Shown one piece after another: positions 33,913-42,963 of a stretch of 64,000 nucleotides of DNA. Made by a program: the position numbers and the translations under genes. The notes beneath the pieces were generated by a model that did not search any database, was not told the DNA's origin, and saw only the letters and a list, made by a program, of their open reading frames with translations. Source of the stretch: Aeriscardovia sp040773385 (GTDB taxonomy: Bacteria > Actinomycetota > Actinomycetes > Actinomycetales > Bifidobacteriaceae); contig JAXGWH010000001.1 of the NCBI GenBank assembly GCA_040773385.1, forward strand, positions 124,001-188,000, given 5' to 3'. Each line of letters starts with the position of its first letter. The stretch's first letter is position 1.

Positions 33913-34659
33913 ATGATCAACGTCTCGATCGCAGGACACAATTTCCCGGCGGAATCGATCCACGGCTGGGAGAGCTGGCGCACGGGCGTGTCCGTCCGGC
34001 TCCTGGAACGCAAACTCGGCAAGGACCTGTCCTCCGTCACGACGGCGGAGGACCTCGCACGGGTGAAATACGGGATCCCCCAGGTCGTCATGCTCGGCAT
34101 GCTGAAAAACCAGATCCGGCTGACAGAGGCCGGGACGCAGGCCGTCGTGAGGATGTCCGGCGGGCGGCGCGCGTTCAGCACGACCGAGATCGATGTGGAC
34201 TTCTGCGACGCAGCCACGCTCAAGCGCTACTACGACGATATGATGCTGGACAACACCGAGCAGAATCGATTCAGCTGCCTGCGCGCCAACCCGGACCACT
34301 ATCTGCTGCGCGGCGTGGGCCAGAACGTGCAGGAGGTCCTCGAATTCGTCGGGGCCATGCCGCTCGTCTCGCATTTCTATATCTGCTACGGCGATTTCGA
34401 CGGGCTCCGCTCGCACCAGGACCCCGACTACCCGTATCAGGCCGCCGGGGTCTCGTATCTGGAGGATGGTCTCGCGATCGGCGCCGTCCGCCATCAGATG
34501 AAGGACACGGAGAACGGCTGCCACGTGAAGCTGACGGTGGAATTCCCATCGCTGATGCCGGAATGCTACATCATCCAGCACAGGTACCACCTCGCCTGCG
34601 AGTTCTTCAACTGGTTCTCCGATATCGAGCAGCGCGTCCGCGCGGCACAAGCCGACTGA
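33913..34659 (+). CDS. Conserved-looking protein of unknown function, divergent from tetR
   Basis: About 248 residues, no signal peptide and no membrane helix. It looks like a globular mixed alpha/beta protein with many aromatic residues (ESIHGWESWRTGVSVRLLERK, NPDHYLLRGVGQNVQEVLEF, SHFYICYGDFDGLRSHQDPDYPY, CYIIQHRYHLACEFFNWF). Asp, Glu and His are plentiful but I cannot pick out a catalytic set. AAAGG lies directly before ATG 33901, which is too close, so I take ATG 33913 although its spacing of 12 is long. I do not recognise the family. Its likely regulator is the adjacent TetR protein; a role in response to a small molecule is only an inference. Confidence 0.72.
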   Translation: MINVSIAGHNFPAESIHGWESWRTGVSVRLLERKLGKDLSSVTTAEDLARVKYGIPQVVMLGMLKNQIRLTEAGTQAVVRMSGGRRAFSTTEIDVDFCDAATLKRYYDDMMLDNTEQNRFSCLRANPDHYLLRGVGQNVQEVLEFVGAMPLVSHFYICYGDFDGLRSHQDPDYPYQAAGVSYLEDGLAIGAVRHQMKDTENGCHVKLTVEFPSLMPECYIIQHRYHLACEFFNWFSDIEQRVRAAQAD

Positions 34660-34827
34660 ATGTTTGACGACTCTGCACACATTGTTTCCTGCGGCGACGG
34701 TAAAATCGTGTGAGATCGCAGGGCAGGTGATCCCACGCCACCGAGGTCCGCGAGGCCCGGTCCCGTCATCCCCGGATGGCGGACAAAGGCAACGTATCGG
34801 GCAGGGGATCGTCGACAGGAGGACCGG

Positions 34828-35982
34828 ATGGGAGCTGGCACACGGCGACACACGACCGGATCCCTCCTTCCGTCGGTGCGGGCCCTCGCCGCGGCACTGC
34901 TCGTCCCGGCGCTTCTCCTGCCGGTATCGGGATGTTCCGCAGGAGAATCGGCAGCAGGAGGTGTAGGCAGGTCTTCAACCTCAACGGACGCCCTGTCCTT
35001 GTCCGACGCGCAAGCCGCCACCTCCCGGCCGCCCGTAAGCCCATCATCCCTCACCGTCGGCTATGTGGGCGTCGGTGACACTGAGGGGCAACGTGCCGCA
35101 CAGATGGAGCGCGCCACCATCATCGGGCTTCGCGCGGCCGGTGTGCATGTCAAGGTCTTCCGCTCGCTCTCCCTCAACCCCCAGCCGCAGATCACCGCGG
35201 CACAGTCATTCGCGGACCAGGGCATCGACGCCCTCATCGTCGACCCGCAGTTCTCCAACGTCTGGGGAGACGCTTTCGCCACCATCCGCGACCAGGGGAT
35301 CAAGATCATCCTCCTCGACCGCACCCCTCTGGGCATGGCCCAGAGCCGCTACGACGCCTATCTCGGATGCAACTACCATCAGCTCGGCGAGCAGATGGCA
35401 CAGTGGGTGCTCGGCCGCCTGGGGCGATGGACAAGCCAGGACGGCACGTACGAGGACGGCGGTGTCCCGCGCTCGCTCATCGTCAGCTCGCTGCTCGGCT
35501 CCTCCCCGGACAACAAGGCGGCCGACGGCTGGTCGGACAAATCCGGCTGGCTCATGCAGACACTCGACTCTGTAGCAGTAGGGGAGGACCATGAGGCGGC
35601 GCTGCGGCGCCTTTCCTCTTCGTGGGACACGCTCTCATGTGACGGGACGCTCCCACATGTGATCTTCGCCACCAACCAGACGGCCGCCTCCGTCACCATC
35701 GATTTCCTGACGAAGAAGAAAGTCCGTCTTGTCACGGATCCCGCCGAGGCAATGCGTCTCGACGCCTCCCGCGGGGCGAAGGACGCCTGGGCGGTGGCGG
35801 TCGTGTGCCTGGGCGGGCAAGACTGGCTCACGGAGCAGACCGGGCAGGGCGGGCTTTCGGCCGGCATCGCCGTCCCCACTGACTATTCCTCGCGGCTCGT
35901 CCCGCTTCTGACCCGGCTGTGCACAGGCATCCCCACCGCGAAGGATGAGGTCGTCGCCGGGACGCTGGTCACGGCACGATGA
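34828..35982 (+). CDS. Periplasmic-binding-protein-like lipoprotein
   Basis: 384 residues with a lipoprotein signal: basic start, hydrophobic ALAAALLVPALLLPV and lipobox LPVSGC with Cys at about 36, followed by a Ser/Thr/Ala linker. The mature part resembles sugar-type PBP1 proteins: VGYVGVGDTEGQRAAQMERATIIGLRAAGVHVKVF, QSFADQGIDALIVDPQ, IKIILLDRTPLG, and LGCNYHQLGEQMAQWVLGRLG. AGGAGG lies five bases before ATG 34828. No permease or ATPase gene is beside it, so it is either an orphan receptor or serves a transporter encoded elsewhere. Confidence 0.8.
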   Translation: MGAGTRRHTTGSLLPSVRALAAALLVPALLLPVSGCSAGESAAGGVGRSSTSTDALSLSDAQAATSRPPVSPSSLTVGYVGVGDTEGQRAAQMERATIIGLRAAGVHVKVFRSLSLNPQPQITAAQSFADQGIDALIVDPQFSNVWGDAFATIRDQGIKIILLDRTPLGMAQSRYDAYLGCNYHQLGEQMAQWVLGRLGRWTSQDGTYEDGGVPRSLIVSSLLGSSPDNKAADGWSDKSGWLMQTLDSVAVGEDHEAALRRLSSSWDTLSCDGTLPHVIFATNQTAASVTIDFLTKKKVRLVTDPAEAMRLDASRGAKDAWAVAVVCLGGQDWLTEQTGQGGLSAGIAVPTDYSSRLVPLLTRLCTGIPTAKDEVVAGTLVTAR

Positions 35983-36055
35983 CACTGAGCCGAACCCAAG
36001 CCGAAGGCATGACCATCAAGGACATGCAGCGGACACCGCCAAGGAAGGACCGGAC

Positions 36056-38767
36056 ATGACCGATAAGACGACACAGACGGACGGCGCACCGGCGCAGCCT
36101 GTCGCGGCCGGCAGCACCGGCCCCGTCACTTTTCCGGCCGTCCCGGAGACGGGCCTCACCCATGGTGAGGTGGCCGATCTGTTGGCCCAAGGCAAGGGCA
36201 ACTCCGTCGGGCAATCCTCCTCTAGAAGTATCGGCCGTATCATCCGTGACAACGTGTTCACCCTCTTCAACGGGATCATGTTCACCTGCCTGGTGGCCGT
36301 GCTCATCACCGGCCAGTGGCAGGACGCCGCCTTCTCCGTCATCGCCATCATCAACACGGCGATCGGCACGATCGCCGAGATCCACGCCAAACGGCTGCTC
36401 GACCGGCTCACCATCCTCATCGCCTCGAAGCCGTTCGTGCGACGCGACGGGCAGAATATCGCCGTCGATGCCTCGTCCATCGTCCCCGGCGACCTCGTCT
36501 GGCTGCGATCAGGCGAGCAGGTGCCCGCCGATGTGACGATCTTGCGCTCCTGGGGTGCGGAGATCGACGAGTCGATGATCACCGGTGAATCGCGTTCGAT
36601 CGCTAAAAAACCGGGGGACAAGGCCTTTTCTGGATCCACGCTCGTCTCGGGCATTGCCCTCGCCCGGGTGCGGGCGACGGGCAAAAGTTCCTATGCCGCA
36701 CGGCTCACCGCACAGGCCAAGGTCTACAAGCAGGTCCATTCCGACCTGCAGGACGGCATCAACAAAATCCTGAAGGGGCTCGTCTGGGTGGTTGTCCCGC
36801 TCTCCGTCCTCCTGCTCGTCTCACAGCTCACACTTGAGGTGCACAGCAGCTCCGGCTCGTGGCAGAGCGCCGTCATCTCGACGGTCGCCGGGGTCGTGAG
36901 CCTCATCCCGCAGGGGCTCGTGCTGCTCACCTCGATCAACTTCGCGCTCTCCGCCATCCGGCTGGCGCAGAAGAAAGTGCTCATCCAGCAGCTCAACTCC
37001 ATCGAGATGCTCGCCCGCGTTGACAGCCTCAACCTGGACAAGACGGGGACGATCACCGACGGAGGGATCATGCTCGAGGACGTCGTCCCGCTCGGCGGGG
37101 CGGACGGATCCTCTTCTCCTTCTTCCTCCTTCTCATCATCAGAATCCCAGACGGTCGCTTCCGTCCCGGCGGAGGTGCTCGTAGGGCTGCGGCTCGTGGT
37201 CTCCGAGGAGTCGCCCAACGCGACCGGACGGGCGGTGCTCGACGGGCTCTCGCGTCTGGCCGGTGACGGGGTGATCGGGCCCGTCCCTGCGGCGGGGCAG
37301 AAGGCGCGGATCCCGTTCTCGTCCGAGCGCAAGTGGAGCGCAGTGCTCGACTCGCACGGCTGCGCCTGGGTGCTCGGAGCACCCCAGTTCGTCCTGCCGT
37401 CGGAGGCGGAATCGCAGAAGCAGGAGGAGGAGACGGATCCGTCCAGCCGCACCGCGGTACATGATCCTTCTTCCGATGACGACCGCCTCATCAACCGTGC
37501 CCGTTCGATGGCCCGACAGGGGGCCGAACAAGGTTCCCGTGTCCTCGTCCTGGCCCGGCTCACGCCGGCCGGCAAGGAAGACACGGACGCCCGGCATTTT
37601 CTCGCGCTCGCGGACGACGGTCTGTCGGGCATACGCATCCAGCCGGTCGCCCTCGTGTTGTGCGCCGAATCCATCAGACCGCAGGCGAAGGCCACCCTCG
37701 CCTACTTTCGGCAGCAGGACGTGCGCTGCCGGATCGTCTCCGGCGATGACCCGAGGACTGTCGCCGCCATCGCACAAAAAGTCGATCTTCTTGGGAACGG
37801 CAGGAAGCCCCGGTGGATGGACGCGCGGAGTCTCAAAGACGACCCGGCCGGCGTGGCAGAGCAGATCACGGATATCGACGTGCTCGGCCGTGTGCTGCCC
37901 GAGCAGAAGAAGCTCATCGTCCAGGCACAGCATCTTCTGGGCAGGACCGTCGGCATGACGGGCGACGGCGTCAACGACACGCTCGCCATCAAGGAGGCGG
38001 ATTTTGGCATCGCCATGGGCAACGCCGCCCCCGCCACAAAATCGGTGGCCGACGCCGTGCTCATCGACTCCGATTTCTCCCATCTGCCTGAGGTCGTCGG
38101 ACAGGGCCGGCGTGTCATGGCGAACATGGAGCGCGTCGCCTCGCTTTTCCTTGTCAAGACGTTCTATTCCATCGTCATCACGCTCGGCACCATCCCGCTG
38201 GCGATGCGTTTCCCCTATCTTCCGCGGCATATGAGCTACATCTCGCCGCTGTGCATCGGCATCCCGGCGTTCATCCTGTCCCTGCCGCCGAACAACAGGC
38301 GCTACAGGCCGGGCTTCCTCACCCGCGTGCTGCGGTTCTCGATCCCGGCGGGTCTGGCGATCGGGCTGAGCACGATCATCTTCGCAAAGGTGCTGCCGTT
38401 GCTGGCCGGTTGGGATCCCAAGCAGGTGCAGTCCGATCTGACGAGCCTGCGCACCTGTGTGGCCATGGCGCTGTTCGTCCTCTCGCTGCTCGTCCTCGCC
38501 CAGGTCTCGCGGCCGCTGCGCAGCTGGCGTGGCCTGCTCGTGCTGGCGATGGCCGGCGCGGGAGTCGCCGGAGGGTTCATCCCGCCGGTCGCGAAATTCT
38601 TCCGCATCATCATCCCTGATGACCTGTTGATGCGCTGGATCCTCCTGGCGATCCTCGTCGCCGTCCTCCTGTTCCTCCTGTTCGAATGGCTCGCGCAGAA
38701 GCTTCTGGAGGCACTGTGGCGGCATCGCGAGAAGAACCCGCTGCGTCTGCATTGGTGGGGCCGGTAG
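36056..38767 (+). CDS. P-type cation-transporting ATPase (CtpE-like)
   Basis: Membrane pump of about 903 residues. Motifs: actuator IDESMITGES, phosphorylation site LDKTGTITDGG, and the hinge MTGDGVNDTLAIKEADFGIAMG. About eight to ten membrane helices are visible, including TLFNGIMFTCLVAVLITG, VWVVVPLSVLLLV, and six near the C-terminus. It resembles actinobacterial CtpE, a calcium-related pump. Helix 4 reads SLIPQGLVLLTS where most related pumps have PEGL. The nucleotide domain has a Ser-rich and Glu-rich insert (SSSPSSSFSSSES, KQEEETDPSSR). AAGGAAGGA lies before ATG 36056. The frame continues upstream to 35945 without support. Confidence 0.9.
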   Translation: MTDKTTQTDGAPAQPVAAGSTGPVTFPAVPETGLTHGEVADLLAQGKGNSVGQSSSRSIGRIIRDNVFTLFNGIMFTCLVAVLITGQWQDAAFSVIAIINTAIGTIAEIHAKRLLDRLTILIASKPFVRRDGQNIAVDASSIVPGDLVWLRSGEQVPADVTILRSWGAEIDESMITGESRSIAKKPGDKAFSGSTLVSGIALARVRATGKSSYAARLTAQAKVYKQVHSDLQDGINKILKGLVWVVVPLSVLLLVSQLTLEVHSSSGSWQSAVISTVAGVVSLIPQGLVLLTSINFALSAIRLAQKKVLIQQLNSIEMLARVDSLNLDKTGTITDGGIMLEDVVPLGGADGSSSPSSSFSSSESQTVASVPAEVLVGLRLVVSEESPNATGRAVLDGLSRLAGDGVIGPVPAAGQKARIPFSSERKWSAVLDSHGCAWVLGAPQFVLPSEAESQKQEEETDPSSRTAVHDPSSDDDRLINRARSMARQGAEQGSRVLVLARLTPAGKEDTDARHFLALADDGLSGIRIQPVALVLCAESIRPQAKATLAYFRQQDVRCRIVSGDDPRTVAAIAQKVDLLGNGRKPRWMDARSLKDDPAGVAEQITDIDVLGRVLPEQKKLIVQAQHLLGRTVGMTGDGVNDTLAIKEADFGIAMGNAAPATKSVADAVLIDSDFSHLPEVVGQGRRVMANMERVASLFLVKTFYSIVITLGTIPLAMRFPYLPRHMSYISPLCIGIPAFILSLPPNNRRYRPGFLTRVLRFSIPAGLAIGLSTIIFAKVLPLLAGWDPKQVQSDLTSLRTCVAMALFVLSLLVLAQVSRPLRSWRGLLVLAMAGAGVAGGFIPPVAKFFRIIIPDDLLMRWILLAILVAVLLFLLFEWLAQKLLEALWRHREKNPLRLHWWGR

Positions 38768-38770
38768 CCC

Positions 38771-39697
38771 TCAGCCCATCTTCCTCTCGGTCGTGAGCGG
38801 CTTGTCGGTCGGCTTCTTAGGGCTCGGCAGCTCCGAGATGATGGTGCCGGCGAGCATGAGCATGCAGCCGATATAGGCCTGAAGGCCCATCCGCTCGTGG
38901 AGGAACACGGCACCACCGATGACGGAGAAGAGCGATTCCATCGACATGAGGATGGAGGCTCCGGACGGATCGACGCTGGACTGTCCGAACACCTGCAGCG
39001 TGTAGGCCACGCCGGTGGCGATGACGCCGGAGTAGATGACCGGCCACGCTGCCGCGCCGATGGCCTGCCACGTCGGCGTCTGCCCGGTGGCGAAGGTGAG
39101 GATCCAGCTCAGGACCGCGGCGACGACGAGCTGGCCGAACGAGAGATGCAGCGGATTGACGTCCATCCTGTTGACGATGTGCAGCTGGGCGGCGAAGAAG
39201 AACGCCCCGATCAACAGGAGCACGTCACCCAGACCGACACCGCCCTGTTTGCCGGTCAGCGTCAGCATCCCCAGACCCACGAGACTGAACGGCAGGGCGA
39301 TCCAGAACTGCGGCTTTGATTTCTCGCCCATCGCCATGCCCAGAATCGGTGTGATGACGATATAGAGCGCGGTGATGAAGCCGGACCGACCGGCAGATTT
39401 CGACAGGGCGACACCGTACTGCTCAAAAGCGATGGCGGCGAACAGCGCGCCCCCGGAGAAGATGCAGGCGAGGATCGTGTGCTTCCAGTTTCCCGGCAGC
39501 GCATGCGCCTCGGGCAGTGCGAGGAGCGGAAGGACGGAGACGGATCCCAAGGTGAAGCGCAGCGCGTTGAAGGCGATAGGGGAGAGATGGTCCATACCGG
39601 TCAGCTGGGTGACAAATGCCGTCCCCCAGAGCATGGCAGCGAGCAGAAGCGCTCCCGATCCGAGAAGTCTGCGGAAGCGATCCCTCTTCTTCACCAT
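38771..39697 (-). CDS. DMT-superfamily (EamA) transporter
   Basis: 308 residues with ten predicted membrane helices in two EamA halves (GALLLAAMLWGTAFVTQL ... and LLLIGAFFFAAQLHIVNRMD ...). Conserved ALRFTLGS and the C-terminal SVIGGAVFLHERM with the Glu-Arg pair are seen. It probably exports small metabolites or amino acids. ATG 39697 has GAGG five bases upstream; GTG 39703 in the same frame is unsupported. Its stop lies three bases from the stop of the convergent P-type ATPase. Confidence 0.88.
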   Translation of the reverse strand: MVKKRDRFRRLLGSGALLLAAMLWGTAFVTQLTGMDHLSPIAFNALRFTLGSVSVLPLLALPEAHALPGNWKHTILACIFSGGALFAAIAFEQYGVALSKSAGRSGFITALYIVITPILGMAMGEKSKPQFWIALPFSLVGLGMLTLTGKQGGVGLGDVLLLIGAFFFAAQLHIVNRMDVNPLHLSFGQLVVAAVLSWILTFATGQTPTWQAIGAAAWPVIYSGVIATGVAYTLQVFGQSSVDPSGASILMSMESLFSVIGGAVFLHERMGLQAYIGCMLMLAGTIISELPSPKKPTDKPLTTERKMG

Positions 39698-39810
39698 ACG
39701 CACCTCATTTTTCCGTCCGTACCGTCCGCGGGCGTTGTCGTGTCTTCGGTTGTCAGTTTCTGCCGTCTGATGGTCCCATGCTACGGCCCGGGTCTGAAAA
39801 CAGGTCCGGA

Positions 39811-39861
39811 GACAAAAATCCCCGGATCCGGGCGATCTGTGTGACCGAAGGGATCCGGGGA
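39811..39861 (-). terminator. Terminator of the Bax-inhibitor-1 gene
   Basis: Stem TCCCCGGATCC (39819-39829) with GGATCCGGGGA (39851-39861); on the minus strand TTTTTGTC follows. Confidence 0.85.
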
Positions 39862-39887
39862 CGGGGAAGAGAGGGAGACGGCGCTCG

Positions 39888-40745
39888 TCAGCGGTCGCTG
39901 CCGCCGAAGAGGTAGAGCAGGTTCTCGAACAGATTGATGAAGTCGAGGTACAGGTTCATCGCGGCGAGGATCGAGACCTTCTCGTACATCTCCTGCGAGG
40001 AGCACTGGCCGAGCATGACCTGCGTAGCCTTGGCGTCATGGATGGTCATGCCGGCGAAGATGACGAGCGAGATCGCCGTGACCACCATCCACGCCTGGGA
40101 GCCGCCGAAGAAGGAGAGCAGCAGCTCGGCGATGATGAGCACGACGAGCGCCACCGTCAGCACGGGACCCCAGCGCAGGACGTTGATCTTCGTCGTCAGG
40201 CCGACCATCGTCAGGCAGAGGAAGAACGCAGCGGTGATGCCGAGGGCCATGATGATGCTCGTCGGGCTGTAGGCGTACAGAAGCGTGGAGAGGGAGAAGC
40301 CCATGACGGCGGCGAACGCGTAGAACAGCGCCCTGTTGGCGGCCACGGAGCGCTTCTGCATGCCTGCCGGCAGGACAAAGGCGAAGACGAGCGCCACGAT
40401 GGCGGCGCCCCAAAAGGCGAGCTGGCCCCAACCGGTCAGAAGGCGAAGCGCGAGCCCGGAGAAGGCGGTGAGCGCGGCGACGGCCGCCGAGATGAGCAGG
40501 GCGATCGTCATCTCCCCGTAGGCGCGGGTGACGGATCGGCGTGCCATCTGCTCGGTGACCTGGAACGGCTGGGCGTTGATGACCGGCGAGCCCTGCCCGT
40601 AGGCCGCCTGCTGACCCTGATAACCGCCCTGGTAGCCGGGCGCGGTCTGATAATTCTGATAGCCGGTGCTCGGTGCGCTGTTCGGCGCATACCCGTTGTT
40701 CTGATAGCCGGGGCCGTATCCCTGGTTCGGATTCGATGAGCTCAT
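39888..40745 (-). CDS. Bax inhibitor-1 / YccA family membrane protein
   Basis: 285 residues. The first 60 are Gly/Tyr/Gln/Asn-rich (NQGYGPGYQNNGYAPN), then seven membrane helices in the BI-1 pattern, beginning TIALLISAAVAALTAFSGLAL and ending with the conserved AGMTIHDAKATQ and NLYLDFINLFENLLYLFGG. Members form pH-sensitive calcium leaks or protect against stress in other organisms; no bacterial role is firm. AAGAGA lies near ATG 40745. It is transcribed alone, with a good terminator. Confidence 0.92.
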   Translation of the reverse strand: MSSSNPNQGYGPGYQNNGYAPNSAPSTGYQNYQTAPGYQGGYQGQQAAYGQGSPVINAQPFQVTEQMARRSVTRAYGEMTIALLISAAVAALTAFSGLALRLLTGWGQLAFWGAAIVALVFAFVLPAGMQKRSVAANRALFYAFAAVMGFSLSTLLYAYSPTSIIMALGITAAFFLCLTMVGLTTKINVLRWGPVLTVALVVLIIAELLLSFFGGSQAWMVVTAISLVIFAGMTIHDAKATQVMLGQCSSQEMYEKVSILAAMNLYLDFINLFENLLYLFGGSDR

Positions 40746-40839
40746 ACCATTCTCTTTTCCGCCTGCGTGCGAATGGGGCCATCCGCACGGATCGTGTTCC
40801 GGTGCCGATGACCCGCGATCATCGGCCGCCCGGATCGGA

Positions 40840-40870
40840 TTCTGTGTATCTGAGGTTTCTGTGTATCTGA
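40840..40870. repeat. Two 14-bp direct repeats upstream of the BI-1 gene
   Basis: TTCTGTGTATCTGA at 40840-40853 and 40857-40870, offset by 17 bp. They lie about 100 bp upstream of the minus-strand BI-1 start, next to an A+T-rich AAAATATAACC that may hold the -10 (TTATAT on the minus strand). Confidence 0.7.
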
Positions 40871-40995
40871 AAATATAACCGTGGATGCTGGGAGTTCGCT
40901 GGGCGCGATGACGGGCCGGCGGTCAGCGGTACCCCCGATGTCTCTCTGTGATATCTCTCTCTTCTCTCTCCGATATCGCCGACCGGACGAGGACA

Positions 40996-41754
40996 TCACA
41001 CGCGCACGTCGATGGTCTTCGGCAACGATTTCTCCTGTTCGAGGATCTTCTTGTCGTTCTCCTCGATGTCATGATGGAGCTTCTGCATCGTCATCTCCAC
41101 GTGGTTGAGTTCCTCCGCCACGTCCAGCAGGGTCTTCGAATGCTCGGCGGCATCGGAATCAGGGATGTTGTTCTTATAGCGCAGCTCGTGCTCCAGACTG
41201 GCCCAATAATCCATCGCCACCGTGCGCAGCTGGACCTCCACCGGGGTCACATGCGGCCCGTCGATCAGATAGACGGGTACCGTCAGGATGAGGTGCAGGC
41301 TGCGGTAGCCATTGGGCTTGGGATTCTTGATATAGTCCTTCACACGCAGCACGCGCACGTCCGCCTGGCGGGAGAGAAGCTCCGAGACCGTGTACACGTC
41401 ATCCACGTAATTGCAGATCACGCGGATGCCGGCGATGTCACGCAGATTCTGCTGCATGCTCGTGATCGTGAGCGGCAGCCCCCGGCGCTTGAGCTTGCCG
41501 AGGATGGAATCGAGCGACTTGAGCCGTGAGACCATATGGTGGATCGGATTGGAGAGGTTGCGATAGCTGTAAGCGTCATCGAGATTCTCGAGCTTGGCGC
41601 TCACCTCGCGCATCGCCCCCGCATACACCTGCAGCGTGGCGGCGAGCTTCTCGAGGTCTGTGAAGCCGTCACCGGCCCCGTAGCGTTCGACGAGCTCATT
41701 GAACTCGCTGTGCAGGTTCTCGACGTTGAATTCGGTTTTCTTCTCGGGAATCAT
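40996..41754 (-). CDS. Small alarmone synthetase (RelQ-like GTP pyrophosphokinase)
   Basis: Makes (p)ppGpp from ATP and GDP or GTP. The 252-residue single-domain protein has the RelA/SpoT synthetase motifs: DIAGIRVICNYVDDVYTV, NPKPNGYRSLHLIL, EVQLRTVAMDYWASLEHELRYK, and a C-terminal coiled helix. The hydrolase and regulatory domains of long RSH proteins are absent. GAGG lies six bases before ATG 41754. It stands alone on the minus strand, divergent from miaA. It would raise alarmone levels in response to its own expression or ligands. Confidence 0.92.
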   Translation of the reverse strand: MIPEKKTEFNVENLHSEFNELVERYGAGDGFTDLEKLAATLQVYAGAMREVSAKLENLDDAYSYRNLSNPIHHMVSRLKSLDSILGKLKRRGLPLTITSMQQNLRDIAGIRVICNYVDDVYTVSELLSRQADVRVLRVKDYIKNPKPNGYRSLHLILTVPVYLIDGPHVTPVEVQLRTVAMDYWASLEHELRYKNNIPDSDAAEHSKTLLDVAEELNHVEMTMQKLHHDIEENDKKILEQEKSLPKTIDVRV

Positions 41755-41923
41755 CCTTCACCTCACTGGATGACTGACTGACGGATTGCCTTCGCAGACC
41801 AATGATAAAAGCGCGTCTGACAGCTGATAAAAATGCGTCTGGCAGCGTGCGGACGGCATTGGGGGATGACATCCAGGACAAGAACGGGGGACATCCGGGC
41901 CTGCCCGGCAGAAGGGTCACGGC

Positions 41924-41929
41924 TAGAAT
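41924..41929 (+). promoter_or_regulatory. Leaderless promoter of miaA (-10 box)
   Basis: TAGAAT ends 7 nt before ATG 41937. CTGCCC lies 17 bp upstream as a poor -35. The only Shine-Dalgarno-like AGG is two bases from the ATG, too close. Confidence 0.6.
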
Positions 41930-41936
41930 CAAGGCC

Positions 41937-42950
41937 ATGACCATCTGGCAGATCCCCTTGCGAAACCGCGTCGTTTCTATTGTCGGACCGACCGCCTCCG
42001 GCAAGACGGCGCTCGCCATCGCGCTCGCCCGTGCGCTCAGGGAGAAAGGGCAGAAGGCTGAGATCCTCAACGCCGACGCCTACCAGATGTACAAAGGCAT
42101 GGATATCGGGACGGCGAAACCGACGGCGGCGGAACGGGCCGCCGTCCCGCATCATCTGCTCGACATCATCGATCCTGCCGAGCCGATGAGCGTGGCGCGA
42201 TTCCAGAAAATCGTCCGCGATGAGATCGTCCGGCTCGACGCACTGGGGATCCGTAGCATTCTGGTGGGCGGATCGGGACTGTATGCCCGCGCCGCAACTG
42301 ATGTCATGGGTCTCGAACCGCATGATGAGAAGGTGCGCGCCGTGCTGGAGGAACGGGCCTGGCAGGAGGGGCCCTCGGCGCTCTTTGCCGAGTTGGAGGA
42401 GAAAGACCCGAGGGCGGCGGCGGGGATGGACCCGCGCAACGTGCGGCGCACCGTCCGCGCTCTCGAGGTCATCGCCCTGACGGGGAAGCCGTATTCCTCC
42501 TCGCTGCCGACGTACCAGTATGCGATGCCAGTGCTGCAGATCGGCCTCGACCTGCCCAGGGCGGAGCTTGACCGCAGGATCGGCCTGCGGACGGGACAGA
42601 TGCGCCGGGAGGGTTTCCTGGACGAGGCCCGTCGTCTGCAGGGCCGTCTCGGCCCGACCGCCTCCCATGCCATCGGCTACCCGCAGATGCAGGCGGTCCT
42701 CGACGGGAGCCTGTCGCAGGACGAGGCGTTCGAGCAGATCGCGCAGAAGACGCGACGGCTGGCCCGCAAGCAGATGGGCTGGTTCGGCCGCGACCCCCGC
42801 ATCCACTGGCTGGAGGCGCTGGATCCGGATGTTGAGGCGAAGGCGCTCGATCTGGTGGGCACCGCCGACGCGGGCGGGTTCGCCGCGGATGACGGCCCGG
42901 TGGCCCCCACACGCCATCATCTCGGCGATATCGACCGGCCCGGCGCGTAG
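41937..42950 (+). CDS. miaA: tRNA dimethylallyltransferase
   Basis: Attaches a dimethylallyl group to A37 of tRNAs reading UNN codons. The 337-residue product has P-loop GPTASGKT (17-24), LNADAYQMYKGMDIGTAKP, HHLLDIIDPAEPMSVARFQ, VGGSGLYARA, DPRNVRRTVRALEV and the C-terminal IGYPQMQAVLDG and ARKQMGWFGRDPRI. The frame is open upstream to 41802, but the leaderless layout and the normal MiaA N-terminus favour ATG 41937. Confidence 0.96.
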   Translation: MTIWQIPLRNRVVSIVGPTASGKTALAIALARALREKGQKAEILNADAYQMYKGMDIGTAKPTAAERAAVPHHLLDIIDPAEPMSVARFQKIVRDEIVRLDALGIRSILVGGSGLYARAATDVMGLEPHDEKVRAVLEERAWQEGPSALFAELEEKDPRAAAGMDPRNVRRTVRALEVIALTGKPYSSSLPTYQYAMPVLQIGLDLPRAELDRRIGLRTGQMRREGFLDEARRLQGRLGPTASHAIGYPQMQAVLDGSLSQDEAFEQIAQKTRRLARKQMGWFGRDPRIHWLEALDPDVEAKALDLVGTADAGGFAADDGPVAPTRHHLGDIDRPGA

Positions 42951-42963
42951 TCTGGGAGGCATT

